From: Phycisphaerales bacterium
Lineage (GTDB): Bacteria; Planctomycetota; Phycisphaerae; Phycisphaerales; UBA1924
Assembly (NCBI GenBank): GCA_016699835.1
Contig: CP064987.1
Span: 1 to 64,000 of the forward strand
Length of the DNA stretch: 64,000 nt
Direction: 5' to 3'
Below are positions 1 through 7,562 of the stretch, piece by piece. Each line of letters opens with the position of its first letter. Position 1 is the stretch's first letter. The position numbers were made by a program, and so were the translations under genes. The notes under the pieces were generated by a model. It was not told the origin of the DNA and searched no databases. It was given only the letters and a program-made list of their open reading frames with translations.

Positions 1-8
1 AGTCAGTG

Positions 9-437
9 ATGGCAATCAAGCTCGGCATGGAAGCCGCCCTCAAGTACAAGACGGGCGGCCAGGCAGGCGCAGGCGCATGGACGGCACTCGGCAACACCCG
101 CGACGTGACGCTGAACCTCGAGGCTGGCGAGGCGGACGTGACCACGCGGGCCAACAGCGGCTGGCGGGCGACGGTCGCCACGCTCAAGGAAGCGAGCGTG
201 GAGTTCGAGATGGTCTGGGACACCGGCGATGCCGGGTTCACCGCCATCAAGAACGCCTTCTTCAACAACGACCCCATCGGCCTCCAGATCCTCGATGCGT
301 CCGCGGGCCAGGGCCTGCAAGCGGACTTCTCGATCACCAACTTCAGCCGCAGTGAAGCCCTCGAAGAGGCCATCACCGTGTCAGTGACTGCGAAGGTCAC
401 GTACTCAGCGACGGCGCCTTCATGGATCGGTTCGTAA
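9..437 (+). CDS. phage tail tube (major tail) protein
   Basis: 142-residue protein with no signal or membrane segment. Its length, beta-rich appearance and central stretch about sequence added by engineered-looking mean shifts (residues 30-75, with TTRANSGWRAT) resemble siphovirus major tail proteins of the TP901-1/lambda V type, which polymerise into the tail tube. The assignment rests partly on context: it is followed by tail-chaperone-like genes, a gp10-like protein and a tape-measure protein. The start is ATG 9; GTG 6 is possible, and a TGA at 7-9 may be the stop of an upstream gene outside the window (TGATG coupling). No catalytic motif is expected or seen. Confidence 0.6.
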   Translation: MAIKLGMEAALKYKTGGQAGAGAWTALGNTRDVTLNLEAGEADVTTRANSGWRATVATLKEASVEFEMVWDTGDAGFTAIKNAFFNNDPIGLQILDASAGQGLQADFSITNFSRSEALEEAITVSVTAKVTYSATAPSWIGS

Positions 438-521
438 TAGCAGCAGCAGGTTCGGTGCAACAGGTGTTCACCGGCTGTTCAACCGCTGTGCAACCGACAC
501 AGCGTCTCAACGGAGGAACGT

Positions 522-1019
522 ATGCGGCAGTTCAAGGACAACGCGGGTCGGACCTGGACGGTGGACATCAACGTCGCCACGCTCAAACGCGTGCGCGGGC
601 TCACGGGCGTCGACCTCATGCAGGTCATCGAGGGGACGCTCATCGAGAAGTTCATCCGCGATCCCGTGCTCCTGTGCGACGTGGTGTACGCCGTGTGCAA
701 ACCCGAGGCGGACGCCGCCAAGGTCTCGGACGAGGAGTTCGGTAAGGCAATGGCGGGCGACGCGATCGAGGCCGCGACGGGCGCGGTGCTGGACGAACTC
801 ATCAGTTTCTGCCCGAGCCCGAGGGACCGGGCCAACCTCGGGCGGGTGCTCCAGGCCACCAACCGCGTGATGGAGAAGGCCCGCGACGTGACGGAGAAGC
901 GGATCGAGACGCTGACCAGCGAGGGCGAGCTGGACAAGCTCGTGAACCGACTGCTGGAGACGTCTGGAAGTTCATCTACCAGTGCGCTGGAGCTCTCGGC
1001 CTCGACCCCGGGCCCCTGA
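522..1019 (+). CDS. tail assembly chaperone, upstream (G-like) product
   Basis: 165-residue, mostly helical soluble protein between the tail tube gene and the tape-measure region, where lambda-like phages encode the G/GT chaperones that coat the tape measure during tail assembly. The last 20 or so residues (after LLE) are Ser/Thr-rich and look unlike a folded domain, while the -1 frame over the same bases reads a protein-like sequence leading into the next ORF. A G GGC CCC heptamer (1010-1016) lies directly before the TGA stop. Start ATG 522 follows GGAGG at 511-515. Function is inferred from position and the overlapping frames; I recognise no specific family motif. Confidence 0.55.
   Translation: MRQFKDNAGRTWTVDINVATLKRVRGLTGVDLMQVIEGTLIEKFIRDPVLLCDVVYAVCKPEADAAKVSDEEFGKAMAGDAIEAATGAVLDELISFCPSPRDRANLGRVLQATNRVMEKARDVTEKRIETLTSEGELDKLVNRLLETSGSSSTSALELSASTPGP
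1010..1016 (+). promoter_or_regulatory. candidate -1 frameshift heptamer
   Basis: G GGC CCC fits the X XXY YYZ slippery pattern in the frame of the upstream chaperone ORF and is followed at once by its TGA (1017-1019). A -1 slip here enters the frame of the downstream ORF at CTG ACG, giving PGPLTLREL. G/C-rich heptamers are usually weak slip sites, and the -1 frame already looks coding from about 959, so the true slip point may lie further upstream. Confidence 0.4.
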
Positions 1020-1039
1020 CGCTGCGGGAGCTGGTCGCC

Positions 1040-1261
1040 ATGCTCGACGGCCGCCAGCGCCACGACTGGTCAATCGCTGCCGCCGTCATGTCCGTGGTGG
1101 CCAACACCGCCCGCGACCCCAAGCGATCCCGCCTGCTCAAACCCGCCGACTTCGACCCGTTCCACAAGCCATCCCGGCCCGTCAAGGTTGACGTGTCGGT
1201 CCTCAAAGACGTGTTCATCGACCGCCGCATGCCGGAGGTCGCCAAGGAGACTCGTGCATGA
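1040..1261 (+). CDS. tail assembly chaperone, downstream (T-like) part
   Basis: The ATG-started ORF gives 73 residues, but its frame is open from 746 and reads a protein-like segment (WKFIYQ, then GLDPGPLTLREL) from 965 with no ATG, GTG or TTG before ATG 1040. It is therefore probably made as the C-terminal part of a -1 frameshift fusion with the upstream chaperone, like lambda GT. The body contains HDWSIAA, ANTARDPKR and KPADFDPF, a pattern I associate with small tail-module proteins in Planctomycetota prophages. It ends in an ATGA overlap with the next gene. Alternative: a separate protein started at ATG 1040. Confidence 0.5.
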   Translation: MLDGRQRHDWSIAAAVMSVVANTARDPKRSRLLKPADFDPFHKPSRPVKVDVSVLKDVFIDRRMPEVAKETRA

Positions 1262-1749
1262 AGAGCCTGACCACCCGCCATTACGTCTATCTCGGTGCCC
1301 TGATCCTGCTGGCGCTCGTGCTCGCGTCGTGCGCCGGCCTGGACCTTGGCGACATCGTCAAGGTCAAGACGCCCAACACGATCCAGCAAACCACCGGCCT
1401 GCCGTCGACGCTGAGCCTCAACGAGGCCGAGGTTGAGTACCAGAACTGGTTCAACCTCACGCAAACGACTGGCGCGCAGTGGAAGGGCAACATAGAAAAG
1501 GCCGGTGAGATCCGCGGGTTGCTCGGCCAGCTCACGCTCTCGGCCCTCGACACCGTCGGCCCGACGATCGCAGGCCTACCCGTGCTCGGGCCGGCGCTTC
1601 CGGCACTCACCGGCATCGTCGGACTGTTCATCGGGTCGGGCCGTCTCCGCAAGGAGAAGGAGGCGTCGTTCAACAAGGGTCTGGAGAAGGGCAGCGGTCT
1701 CGCTGGCACCGGCGGCGGGACTGGCGGTCCGGCGGGGAGTGGTGCGTGA
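1258..1749 (+). CDS. predicted lipoprotein in tail module
   Basis: 163 residues. A positively charged N-terminus and a hydrophobic stretch end in the lipobox LASC (Cys about 25), so the protein is probably lipidated and exported. Residues about 100-128 form a second hydrophobic, Gly/Pro/Leu-rich segment followed by a basic stretch (GRLRKEKE), then a Gly-rich tail. A lipoprotein between chaperone and gp10 genes is unusual; by analogy it could be a superinfection-exclusion or lysis-related protein, but nothing in the sequence proves this. It is translationally coupled on both sides (ATGA with the chaperone, GTGA with the next gene). Confidence 0.5.
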   Translation: MKSLTTRHYVYLGALILLALVLASCAGLDLGDIVKVKTPNTIQQTTGLPSTLSLNEAEVEYQNWFNLTQTTGAQWKGNIEKAGEIRGLLGQLTLSALDTVGPTIAGLPVLGPALPALTGIVGLFIGSGRLRKEKEASFNKGLEKGSGLAGTGGGTGGPAGSGA

Positions 1750-2183
1750 TCACCATGCGGATCAAGGAGATGTTCTTCGACCGCCACGTCGTCATGGCGG
1801 CGGTCGACAACGCCAAGCGAAAGGTGCTCAGCAAGGCCGGCGCGTTCATCCGCACGGCAGCCCGCACCAGCATCCGCAAACGCAAGGGGTCGGCTCCTCC
1901 CGGGGCCCCGCCCCATTCGCACGAGGGCAGCCTGCGTCGGCTGATCCTCTTCGGGTACGACAAGCCCAACGACTCCGTGGTTGTCGGGCCGGTGGGATTC
2001 AAGAAGAGCGAGGCACCGAATGTCCTGGAGTACGGCGGCGACACCGTCGTGTTCCGCAGACGCGGCGGCAAACTCACATCGCAGAAAGTCAAGATCGCGC
2101 CGCGGCCGTACATGGCCCCGGCGCTGGAGAAGGAGCGGCCCAACTTGCCGCTCTTGTGGCGGAACTCGATCAAGAAAGGGTGA
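1746..2183 (+). CDS. HK97 gp10-like tail/neck protein
   Basis: 145 residues, strongly basic. It has the features of the HK97 gp10-like family (tail completion or minor tail proteins): an N-terminal helix, GAFIRTAARTSI, a beta-rich middle with VVGPVGF and VLEYGG, and a C-terminal PRPYMAPAL motif that is the family hallmark. Start is GTG 1746, overlapping the TGA of the lipoprotein gene; ATG 1755 is the alternative. The usual phage order puts this gene before the tail tube, so its place after the chaperones is odd. Confidence 0.75.
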   Translation: MITMRIKEMFFDRHVVMAAVDNAKRKVLSKAGAFIRTAARTSIRKRKGSAPPGAPPHSHEGSLRRLILFGYDKPNDSVVVGPVGFKKSEAPNVLEYGGDTVVFRRRGGKLTSQKVKIAPRPYMAPALEKERPNLPLLWRNSIKKG

Positions 2184-4184
2184 TTGAACGTGGCCGATAC
2201 GCGGGGCATCCGAGCCGGGCGAGCCTTCATTGAGCTGGGCGTCAGCGACAGCTCGTCGGCTGGACTCAAGGCAGCCCAGAAGAAGCTCGAAGCCTTCGGC
2301 GCTGGGCTGCGGTCGATCGGCACAAAGATGGCGGGTATCGGTGTCGCCGCGATCACGGCGCTGCTCGGCACCGCAAAGGTGTTCTCTGATTCGGGCGATG
2401 CTCTCGACAAGATGAGCGCCCGCACGGGCGTGAGCGTCGAAGCGCTCAGCGAGCTGGGCTATGCGGCGGATCTCTCGGGCACGGACATGGAGACGCTGGA
2501 GAACGGCCTCCGCGTTATGCAGAAGACGCTCACGGAGGCGTCACAAGGGTCCAAGGGGGCGAACGAGGCTCTCGCGCGGCTGGGGTTGACGGTGCAGGAC
2601 CTCGCCAAGCTCTCGCCGGATGAGCAGTTCAAGCTGCTGGCCGATCGAATCTCACAGATCCAAGACCCGGCGCTCCGGGCCGCGATGGCGATGGAGCTCT
2701 TCGGCAAGGCCGGGACCAAGCTTCTTCCGCTGATGGCCGACGGCGCTGCGGGCATCAACGAGATGCAGGAGCAGGCCCGCAAGCTCGGGCTGACGGTGAG
2801 CACGGAAACCGCCCGTGACGCCGCGGAACTCAACGACGCGCTGGGCACGCTCTGGAAGGTCCTTAAGCAGGGTGTGTTCACCATCGGCGGGGCGCTCGCA
2901 CCCACCATCAAGGACCTAACAGAGCGGATCACCCGCATCGTCGTGAGCGCCACGGCGTGGGTGAAGGCGAACAAGGAAACGGTCGTCTGGGCGCTCAAGG
3001 TCGCGGCGGCGGTCGCCGTCGCGGGGATTGCCATCGTCGGCCTGGGCTACATCATCTCGGGCATCGGCGCGGCGCTCGGCATCGTGGCCGCTGTCATCGG
3101 CGGGATCGGCACGGCGTTCAGCCTGATCGGAGCCGCAATCGGCGCGGTGCTCACGCCGGTGGGCCTGACGATCGCCGCGATCGTGGCGCTGGGCGGCACG
3201 CTACTGGTCGTCACCGGCGCTGGTGGCGAGGCGCTGTCGTGGCTGGCTGAGAAGTTCACCGAACTGCGTGACTGGGTCGGCAAGGTGGTCGGCGGCATCT
3301 CCGACGCCCTCGCCGCCGGCGACATCGCATTGGCCGCCGAGATCCTGTGGCTGTCGCTCAAGGTCATCTGGCAGCAGGGCGTGGCGGCGCTCAACAAGGC
3401 GTGGCTGGGGGCGAAGGAGTTCTTCGTCTCCACGGCCTACTCGATGTGGTACGGGGCGCTGGCTGCTGCTGAGATTGTCTTCCACGCCCTCGAGGTCGCG
3501 TGGATCGAGACCACCGCCTTCCTGTCAAAGACATGGACCAACTTCGCCACGGGCTTCCAGATGATCTGGGAGGAAGCCTCGTCCTGGGTCGCCAAGCGGA
3601 TGCTGGAGATCCAGGGGCTGTTCGATGACGGGCTCGATGTTGAAGCCGCCAAGAAGGCGGTGGACCAGCAACTCGAATCCCGGCTCGTCGAACTGGAGAA
3701 CGCTGCCCAGCAGTCGGTGACCGCACGCGACAAGGAACGCGAGGCCCAGCGCCGGGACGCCGCCGCCATGCACGAAGCAACACTGGCGGGCATCGGCCAG
3801 GACTTCGAGAACGCGCAGGAGGCCCTTCGCAAGGACACGGCCGCAGGACTCGCCGAGTCGCAGGCCGGGCTGGATGCCGCGAAACAGAAACTCGCCGCTG
3901 CAATCGAAGAAGCCCGCAAGAAGCGCGAGGCCGCCGATGCCGAGAAGGGTCCCGGTCGCCCGCAGCGGGATCTGCTGGCCGACTTCGAGGACCGGCTCTC
4001 GGGACTCGGCGCGGCCATCGGCAAGGGCATCAGCGTCACCGGCACGTTCAGTTCCGCGGCTGTCTCGGGCCTCGGCACCGGTGGCGATGCCGCCGAGCGC
4101 ACGGCCACCGCCACGGAGGCGACGGCCAAGAACACCAAGCGTCTGCTGGATGCCAGCGTGGACAACGGACTGCGGTTCGCCTGA
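2184..4184 (+). CDS. phage tail tape measure protein
   Basis: 666 residues. N-terminal helical region with KKLEAFGAGLRSIG and LDKMSARTGVSVEALSELGYAADLSG-type sequence typical of tape-measure proteins; a long hydrophobic Gly/Ala/Ile-rich block at about residues 268-346 that would insert into the host membrane during genome injection; then a predicted coiled coil, rich in Ala, Glu, Lys and Gln, at about 490-600. It sets tail length and helps DNA entry. The length implies a fairly short tail. The start is uncertain: TTG 2184 directly follows the previous stop, GTG 2190 is the alternative. Confidence 0.88.
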   Translation: MNVADTRGIRAGRAFIELGVSDSSSAGLKAAQKKLEAFGAGLRSIGTKMAGIGVAAITALLGTAKVFSDSGDALDKMSARTGVSVEALSELGYAADLSGTDMETLENGLRVMQKTLTEASQGSKGANEALARLGLTVQDLAKLSPDEQFKLLADRISQIQDPALRAAMAMELFGKAGTKLLPLMADGAAGINEMQEQARKLGLTVSTETARDAAELNDALGTLWKVLKQGVFTIGGALAPTIKDLTERITRIVVSATAWVKANKETVVWALKVAAAVAVAGIAIVGLGYIISGIGAALGIVAAVIGGIGTAFSLIGAAIGAVLTPVGLTIAAIVALGGTLLVVTGAGGEALSWLAEKFTELRDWVGKVVGGISDALAAGDIALAAEILWLSLKVIWQQGVAALNKAWLGAKEFFVSTAYSMWYGALAAAEIVFHALEVAWIETTAFLSKTWTNFATGFQMIWEEASSWVAKRMLEIQGLFDDGLDVEAAKKAVDQQLESRLVELENAAQQSVTARDKEREAQRRDAAAMHEATLAGIGQDFENAQEALRKDTAAGLAESQAGLDAAKQKLAAAIEEARKKREAADAEKGPGRPQRDLLADFEDRLSGLGAAIGKGISVTGTFSSAAVSGLGTGGDAAERTATATEATAKNTKRLLDASVDNGLRFA

Positions 4185-4214
4185 TCCCCACTCCAGGAAA
4201 GGAGGTCATCACTC

Positions 4215-5033
4215 GTGCCGGTTGAGGTCTTTGAGAAGTTCGAGAGCCGCCGCTCCACCAAGGCGAACCAAGCATCGCAGTCGTCTGCGGAGCTCGGCTA
4301 CATCGTGCGCGGCACTGCGGATGATCTCGTGGCCCGCAACGCGGCGCAGACCGCCTCGCCCGCGACCTACGACAGTCTGGCTCGGCAGAACGTGCAGATC
4401 GAACCGCTCGGTCCGCAACTGTGGGACGTTACCGTCCGCTATGGCTCCAGCGACAGCGGCGGGACACCCACGCCCAGCGAGGCATCATTCAACTTCGAGA
4501 CCGGTGGCGGCACGCAGCACATCACACAGAGCAAGGACACGGTGCAGTCGCGGGCGGCATCCGGATCGACCGCGCCGGACTTCGGTGGCGCGATCGGTGT
4601 GACCGCCGACGGCGTGGACGGCGTGGACATCACCGTGCCCGTGTACCAGTTCTCCGAGACGCACTACTTCTCCGATGCGCAGGTTACCGCGTCGTACAAG
4701 GGGGCGATCTTCAGTTGCACCGGCAAGACCAATGCTGGCGGCTTCAAGGGCTTCGCTCCCGGCGAGTTGTTGTTTCTCGGTGCGACCGGCTCGAAGCGCG
4801 GGGACGGCCCCGACGACGACTGGGAGATCACCTTCCGGTTCGCCGCCAGCCCCAATGAAACGGGGCTCTCGGTCGGCACCATCACCGGCATCAACAAGAA
4901 GGGGTGGGAGTACCTGTGGGTCCGCTACGCCGACGCGGAGGACACCGGGTCCGGCGCGATCATCAAGAAGCCCATCGCCGCCTATGTCGAGCGTGTGTAC
5001 GACGACGCCAACTTTGGAGCCCTGGGGATCTGA
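4215..5033 (+). CDS. tail-associated protein of unknown family
   Basis: 272 residues, soluble, beta-rich, with no signal peptide. It starts at GTG 4215 behind a strong Shine-Dalgarno (GGAAAGGAGG ending at 4206). It directly follows the tape measure, the place of distal-tail or baseplate proteins. Visible features are a Gly/Ser/Thr-rich middle, Y-Q-F-S-E-T-H-Y-F, and a C-terminal part with GWEYLWVRY and YVERVYDD. I do not recognise the family; a distal tail role is inferred from position only. Confidence 0.55.
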   Translation: MPVEVFEKFESRRSTKANQASQSSAELGYIVRGTADDLVARNAAQTASPATYDSLARQNVQIEPLGPQLWDVTVRYGSSDSGGTPTPSEASFNFETGGGTQHITQSKDTVQSRAASGSTAPDFGGAIGVTADGVDGVDITVPVYQFSETHYFSDAQVTASYKGAIFSCTGKTNAGGFKGFAPGELLFLGATGSKRGDGPDDDWEITFRFAASPNETGLSVGTITGINKKGWEYLWVRYADAEDTGSGAIIKKPIAAYVERVYDDANFGALGI

Positions 5034-5045
5034 GCCCCGTTACCC

Positions 5046-6080
5046 ATGCCTGACGATCTTCGCAAAGTCCGATCCGGTGATCCACTTCGCCTGCCCGCGG
5101 GCGCGTACAACGCGTTCGTCGATGCGGCGGTTGATCTGCGCCGGCGTCAGGGGCGCGGCGAAGCCGTCGCTGGCCCGCTCATGGAAGCGGCACAGCGCGG
5201 CATCGTGCTGGTGCGCAACGACTCCGACGAGGAGATCGAGCCGTACCACGCGATGGCGATCACCGGCGTGCTCGTCGAGCCCGGCGAGGACGACCAGGAG
5301 CGGACATTCCAGAGCCGCACGCCCCTGACGGGCGACATCGCCACGGAGGAAACCGCCGGTCCCGCGTTCGTTCTCGCGCTCCAGCCCATCAAGCCCAACA
5401 AGCTCGGGCGCTGCGTGCTCACGGGCGTGACGGTGGCGCGGGTGTTCATCAACAACGAGACGGACACGACCTGCGAGCTCGCGGCCGACGAGACGGTTCT
5501 GGCCAGCACGCCCATGGGCGGCATCCCGATCCTCTGGAAAGAAGAGGGCACCGGCGAGAAGTGGTCAGTCCTTGAACTCGGCCGCCCGTCGGCCGGGCGC
5601 GTGACCGCGATCCTCGGCGCTGCCCAGGCGATCCCGACCGAGCGCAACCGCTGGCGCTATCCGTGGGTTGAAGCCCAGATCGACGGCAACCCCGGCAGCG
5701 AGACCTATCTCCGGTATGTGGCCATCGAGGGTGGCCTGTCGTCCCAGCTCGCCAGCGGCGGTGAGGACCCCACACGTCTGGCGCTCAACCGCTTCGAGGC
5801 CCACCACATGAACGACTCCGAGCCCGGCTCCGGGTTCGGCGGCCTGCTCGGGCTGGGTCCGGTGTGCGAGTTGCCCGGCGTGCTTCCCAAGTGCCCGCCC
5901 GCGCGGTCGCTCAAACCCAAGCTCGTGCCCATTCCCGAGGGCGTGTGCGTGCAGCTGACCTGCGAGCGCAACAGCAAGGGCAAGCCGGTGTGGGTCTTCG
6001 AGGCCATGAGCCTCATCGAGATCGCCGACCCCGCCGACGAGGACCGCAAGTTCAACCTCTACATCGGAGGTGCGGAATGA
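5046..6080 (+). CDS. tail-module protein of unknown function
   Basis: 344 residues, no signal or membrane segment. The N-terminus has a helical LPAGAYNAFVDAAVDLRRR segment; the middle is beta-rich (LVEPGEDDQ, VARVFINNETD); the C-terminus has several Cys (CELPG, KCPP, VCVQLTC) before VFEAMSLIEIAD. It could be a baseplate or fibre-attachment component, since it follows the presumed distal tail gene, but no family is recognised. It ends in an ATGA overlap with the methyltransferase gene. Confidence 0.5.
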   Translation: MPDDLRKVRSGDPLRLPAGAYNAFVDAAVDLRRRQGRGEAVAGPLMEAAQRGIVLVRNDSDEEIEPYHAMAITGVLVEPGEDDQERTFQSRTPLTGDIATEETAGPAFVLALQPIKPNKLGRCVLTGVTVARVFINNETDTTCELAADETVLASTPMGGIPILWKEEGTGEKWSVLELGRPSAGRVTAILGAAQAIPTERNRWRYPWVEAQIDGNPGSETYLRYVAIEGGLSSQLASGGEDPTRLALNRFEAHHMNDSEPGSGFGGLLGLGPVCELPGVLPKCPPARSLKPKLVPIPEGVCVQLTCERNSKGKPVWVFEAMSLIEIADPADEDRKFNLYIGGAE

Positions 6081-6673
6081 CGACGACCCCGACGACTCTG
6101 GACACTCGCCGCGAGAAGGAACGAGCCAAGTACGTGGCGCTGGCCGCCAAGCCCGGCTCGACGTACGGCTCGACCAACCACGGCAAACTTGCCGTCCCGA
6201 TCATCCAGAAGTTCACGCCGAGGTTCGTCGTGGACTTCGGATGCGGCCGCAACGACCTCGTGCGTGACCTGCGCCGGCTGGGGATCGACGGCCTGGGCGT
6301 GGACTTCGCGTTCCCGGATGCGGACCTCGTGCGCCCGATGCACAAGACCGCGCTGCACACGGGCGTGGCGGACGTCGTCACGAGCTTCGACGCCCTCGAG
6401 CATCTGCTGCCAGAGGACGTAGACGCGGTCCTCGCGGAGATGCGCCGTGTGGCCAAGCCGCGCGGCAACTTCGTGTTCTCGATCTGCACCCGGCCCAGCA
6501 AGACCACCGTCGCCGGCGAAGGTCTGCACCCGACGGTGCGCCCGCTGGATTGGTGGCTCGACCGAATCGGTCGTGTCGCCACCGTGATCAACCCGCGAGC
6601 TGATCGGCGGTTCATCGTCGGGCGATTCAAGGGTGGAAGTGATCGGGGGGGTGGGGGGTGCTGCGGTGCGTGA
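6077..6673 (+). CDS. class I SAM-dependent methyltransferase
   Basis: 198 residues. Motif I is DFGCG (residues 53-57), with post-I acidic VDFAFPD and a motif typical of methyltransferase type 11 (FDALEHLLPEDVDAVLAEM). Methylates an unknown substrate with SAM; there is no DPPY or PC motif of DNA methyltransferases, so a sugar, lipid or protein target is likelier. Start ATG 6077 overlaps the previous stop, and the ORF is open upstream but shadows the preceding gene there. Its neighbours downstream are a Rossmann-type protein and GT32 enzymes, suggesting modification of a glycan or of virion proteins. Confidence 0.75.
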   Translation: MTTTPTTLDTRREKERAKYVALAAKPGSTYGSTNHGKLAVPIIQKFTPRFVVDFGCGRNDLVRDLRRLGIDGLGVDFAFPDADLVRPMHKTALHTGVADVVTSFDALEHLLPEDVDAVLAEMRRVAKPRGNFVFSICTRPSKTTVAGEGLHPTVRPLDWWLDRIGRVATVINPRADRRFIVGRFKGGSDRGGGGCCGA

Positions 6674-7562
6674 GAACCAGTCTGACATTGCGGCGCTCCA
6701 GGCCGGTCTGAAGGCGCGTAAGCCGGCGCGTGATGGCCTGCGCCTTTACACCGCCGACTTCGACTCGGTATCGCTCGGCGGGTTCTATCGCGGGCGTTCG
6801 GCATTCCTGATCCTGTCGGGGCCGTCGCTCACGCAGCTCGATCTCTCGGCGCTCAACAAGCGCGGCATCGTCACGATGGCCGTGAACAACGCCTGGGCCG
6901 TGCATCGCCCGACGCTGTGGACCTGCGTCGACGATCCCGGCCGCTTCATCGATACCGGCTGGAAGGACCCGGGCATCCTGAAGTTCGTGCCCACGTGCAT
7001 GTGGGACAAGCGGCTCCGCATCCAGGGCGCTGACGGCGCGATGCGTAACAGCGCGTTCAGGGTCCGGCAGATGCCCAGCGTGATGTTCTTCCGCCGCGCC
7101 GATCACTTCGACCATGAGCGGTTCCTGACTGGAGACAGCGTCCCGTGGGGCAACGACGCCAATAACCCCGACTCTTTGGGCATCACCGGCAAGCGCTCGG
7201 TCATGCTCGTGGCACTCCGCCTCCTGCACTACCTCGGGTTCTCGACGGTGTACCTGCTGGGCTGCGACTTCAAGATGGCCGAGGACCGCAAGTACGCCTT
7301 CGCCGAGAACCGGGCCGCCAACGCAATCCGGCACAATAACGTGCTGTATGACTCGCTGGCCCGGCGGTTCGAAGCCCTCAAGCCGCACTTCGAGAAGCAC
7401 CGCTTCCGCGTAGTGAACTGCTCGCCCGGCAGCGAGCTGCAGGTCTTCGAGCGCATGGAGTTCGCCGATGCTGTCGCGGCCGCGTCGGCAGAGTGCGGCA
7501 AGCCTGTGAACACGCAGGGCTGGTACGAGCCGAATGTGAAGCCCCAGGAGGCCGCACGATGA
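6666..7562 (+). CDS. Rossmann-fold protein, DUF115/sialyltransferase-like
   Basis: 298 residues from GTG 6666, which overlaps the methyltransferase stop; GTG 6633 would add 11 residues. The pattern FLILSGPSLTQLDLSAL, then GIVTMAVNNAW and later YLLGCDFKM resembles proteins of the DUF115 and bacterial sialyltransferase-like fold (an N-terminal GPSL loop, a conserved N-N-A-W, then a G-C-D motif), often found beside glycan genes and in phage genomes. The exact activity is unknown. It is the middle of an overlapping run: methyltransferase, this gene, Hint protein, two GT32 genes. Confidence 0.6.
   Translation: MRENQSDIAALQAGLKARKPARDGLRLYTADFDSVSLGGFYRGRSAFLILSGPSLTQLDLSALNKRGIVTMAVNNAWAVHRPTLWTCVDDPGRFIDTGWKDPGILKFVPTCMWDKRLRIQGADGAMRNSAFRVRQMPSVMFFRRADHFDHERFLTGDSVPWGNDANNPDSLGITGKRSVMLVALRLLHYLGFSTVYLLGCDFKMAEDRKYAFAENRAANAIRHNNVLYDSLARRFEALKPHFEKHRFRVVNCSPGSELQVFERMEFADAVAAASAECGKPVNTQGWYEPNVKPQEAAR

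Noticed and set aside
3391..4261. Long antisense ORFs over the tape-measure gene
   Set aside because: They arise from GC-rich third positions on the opposite strand; the tape-measure frame explains the sequence.
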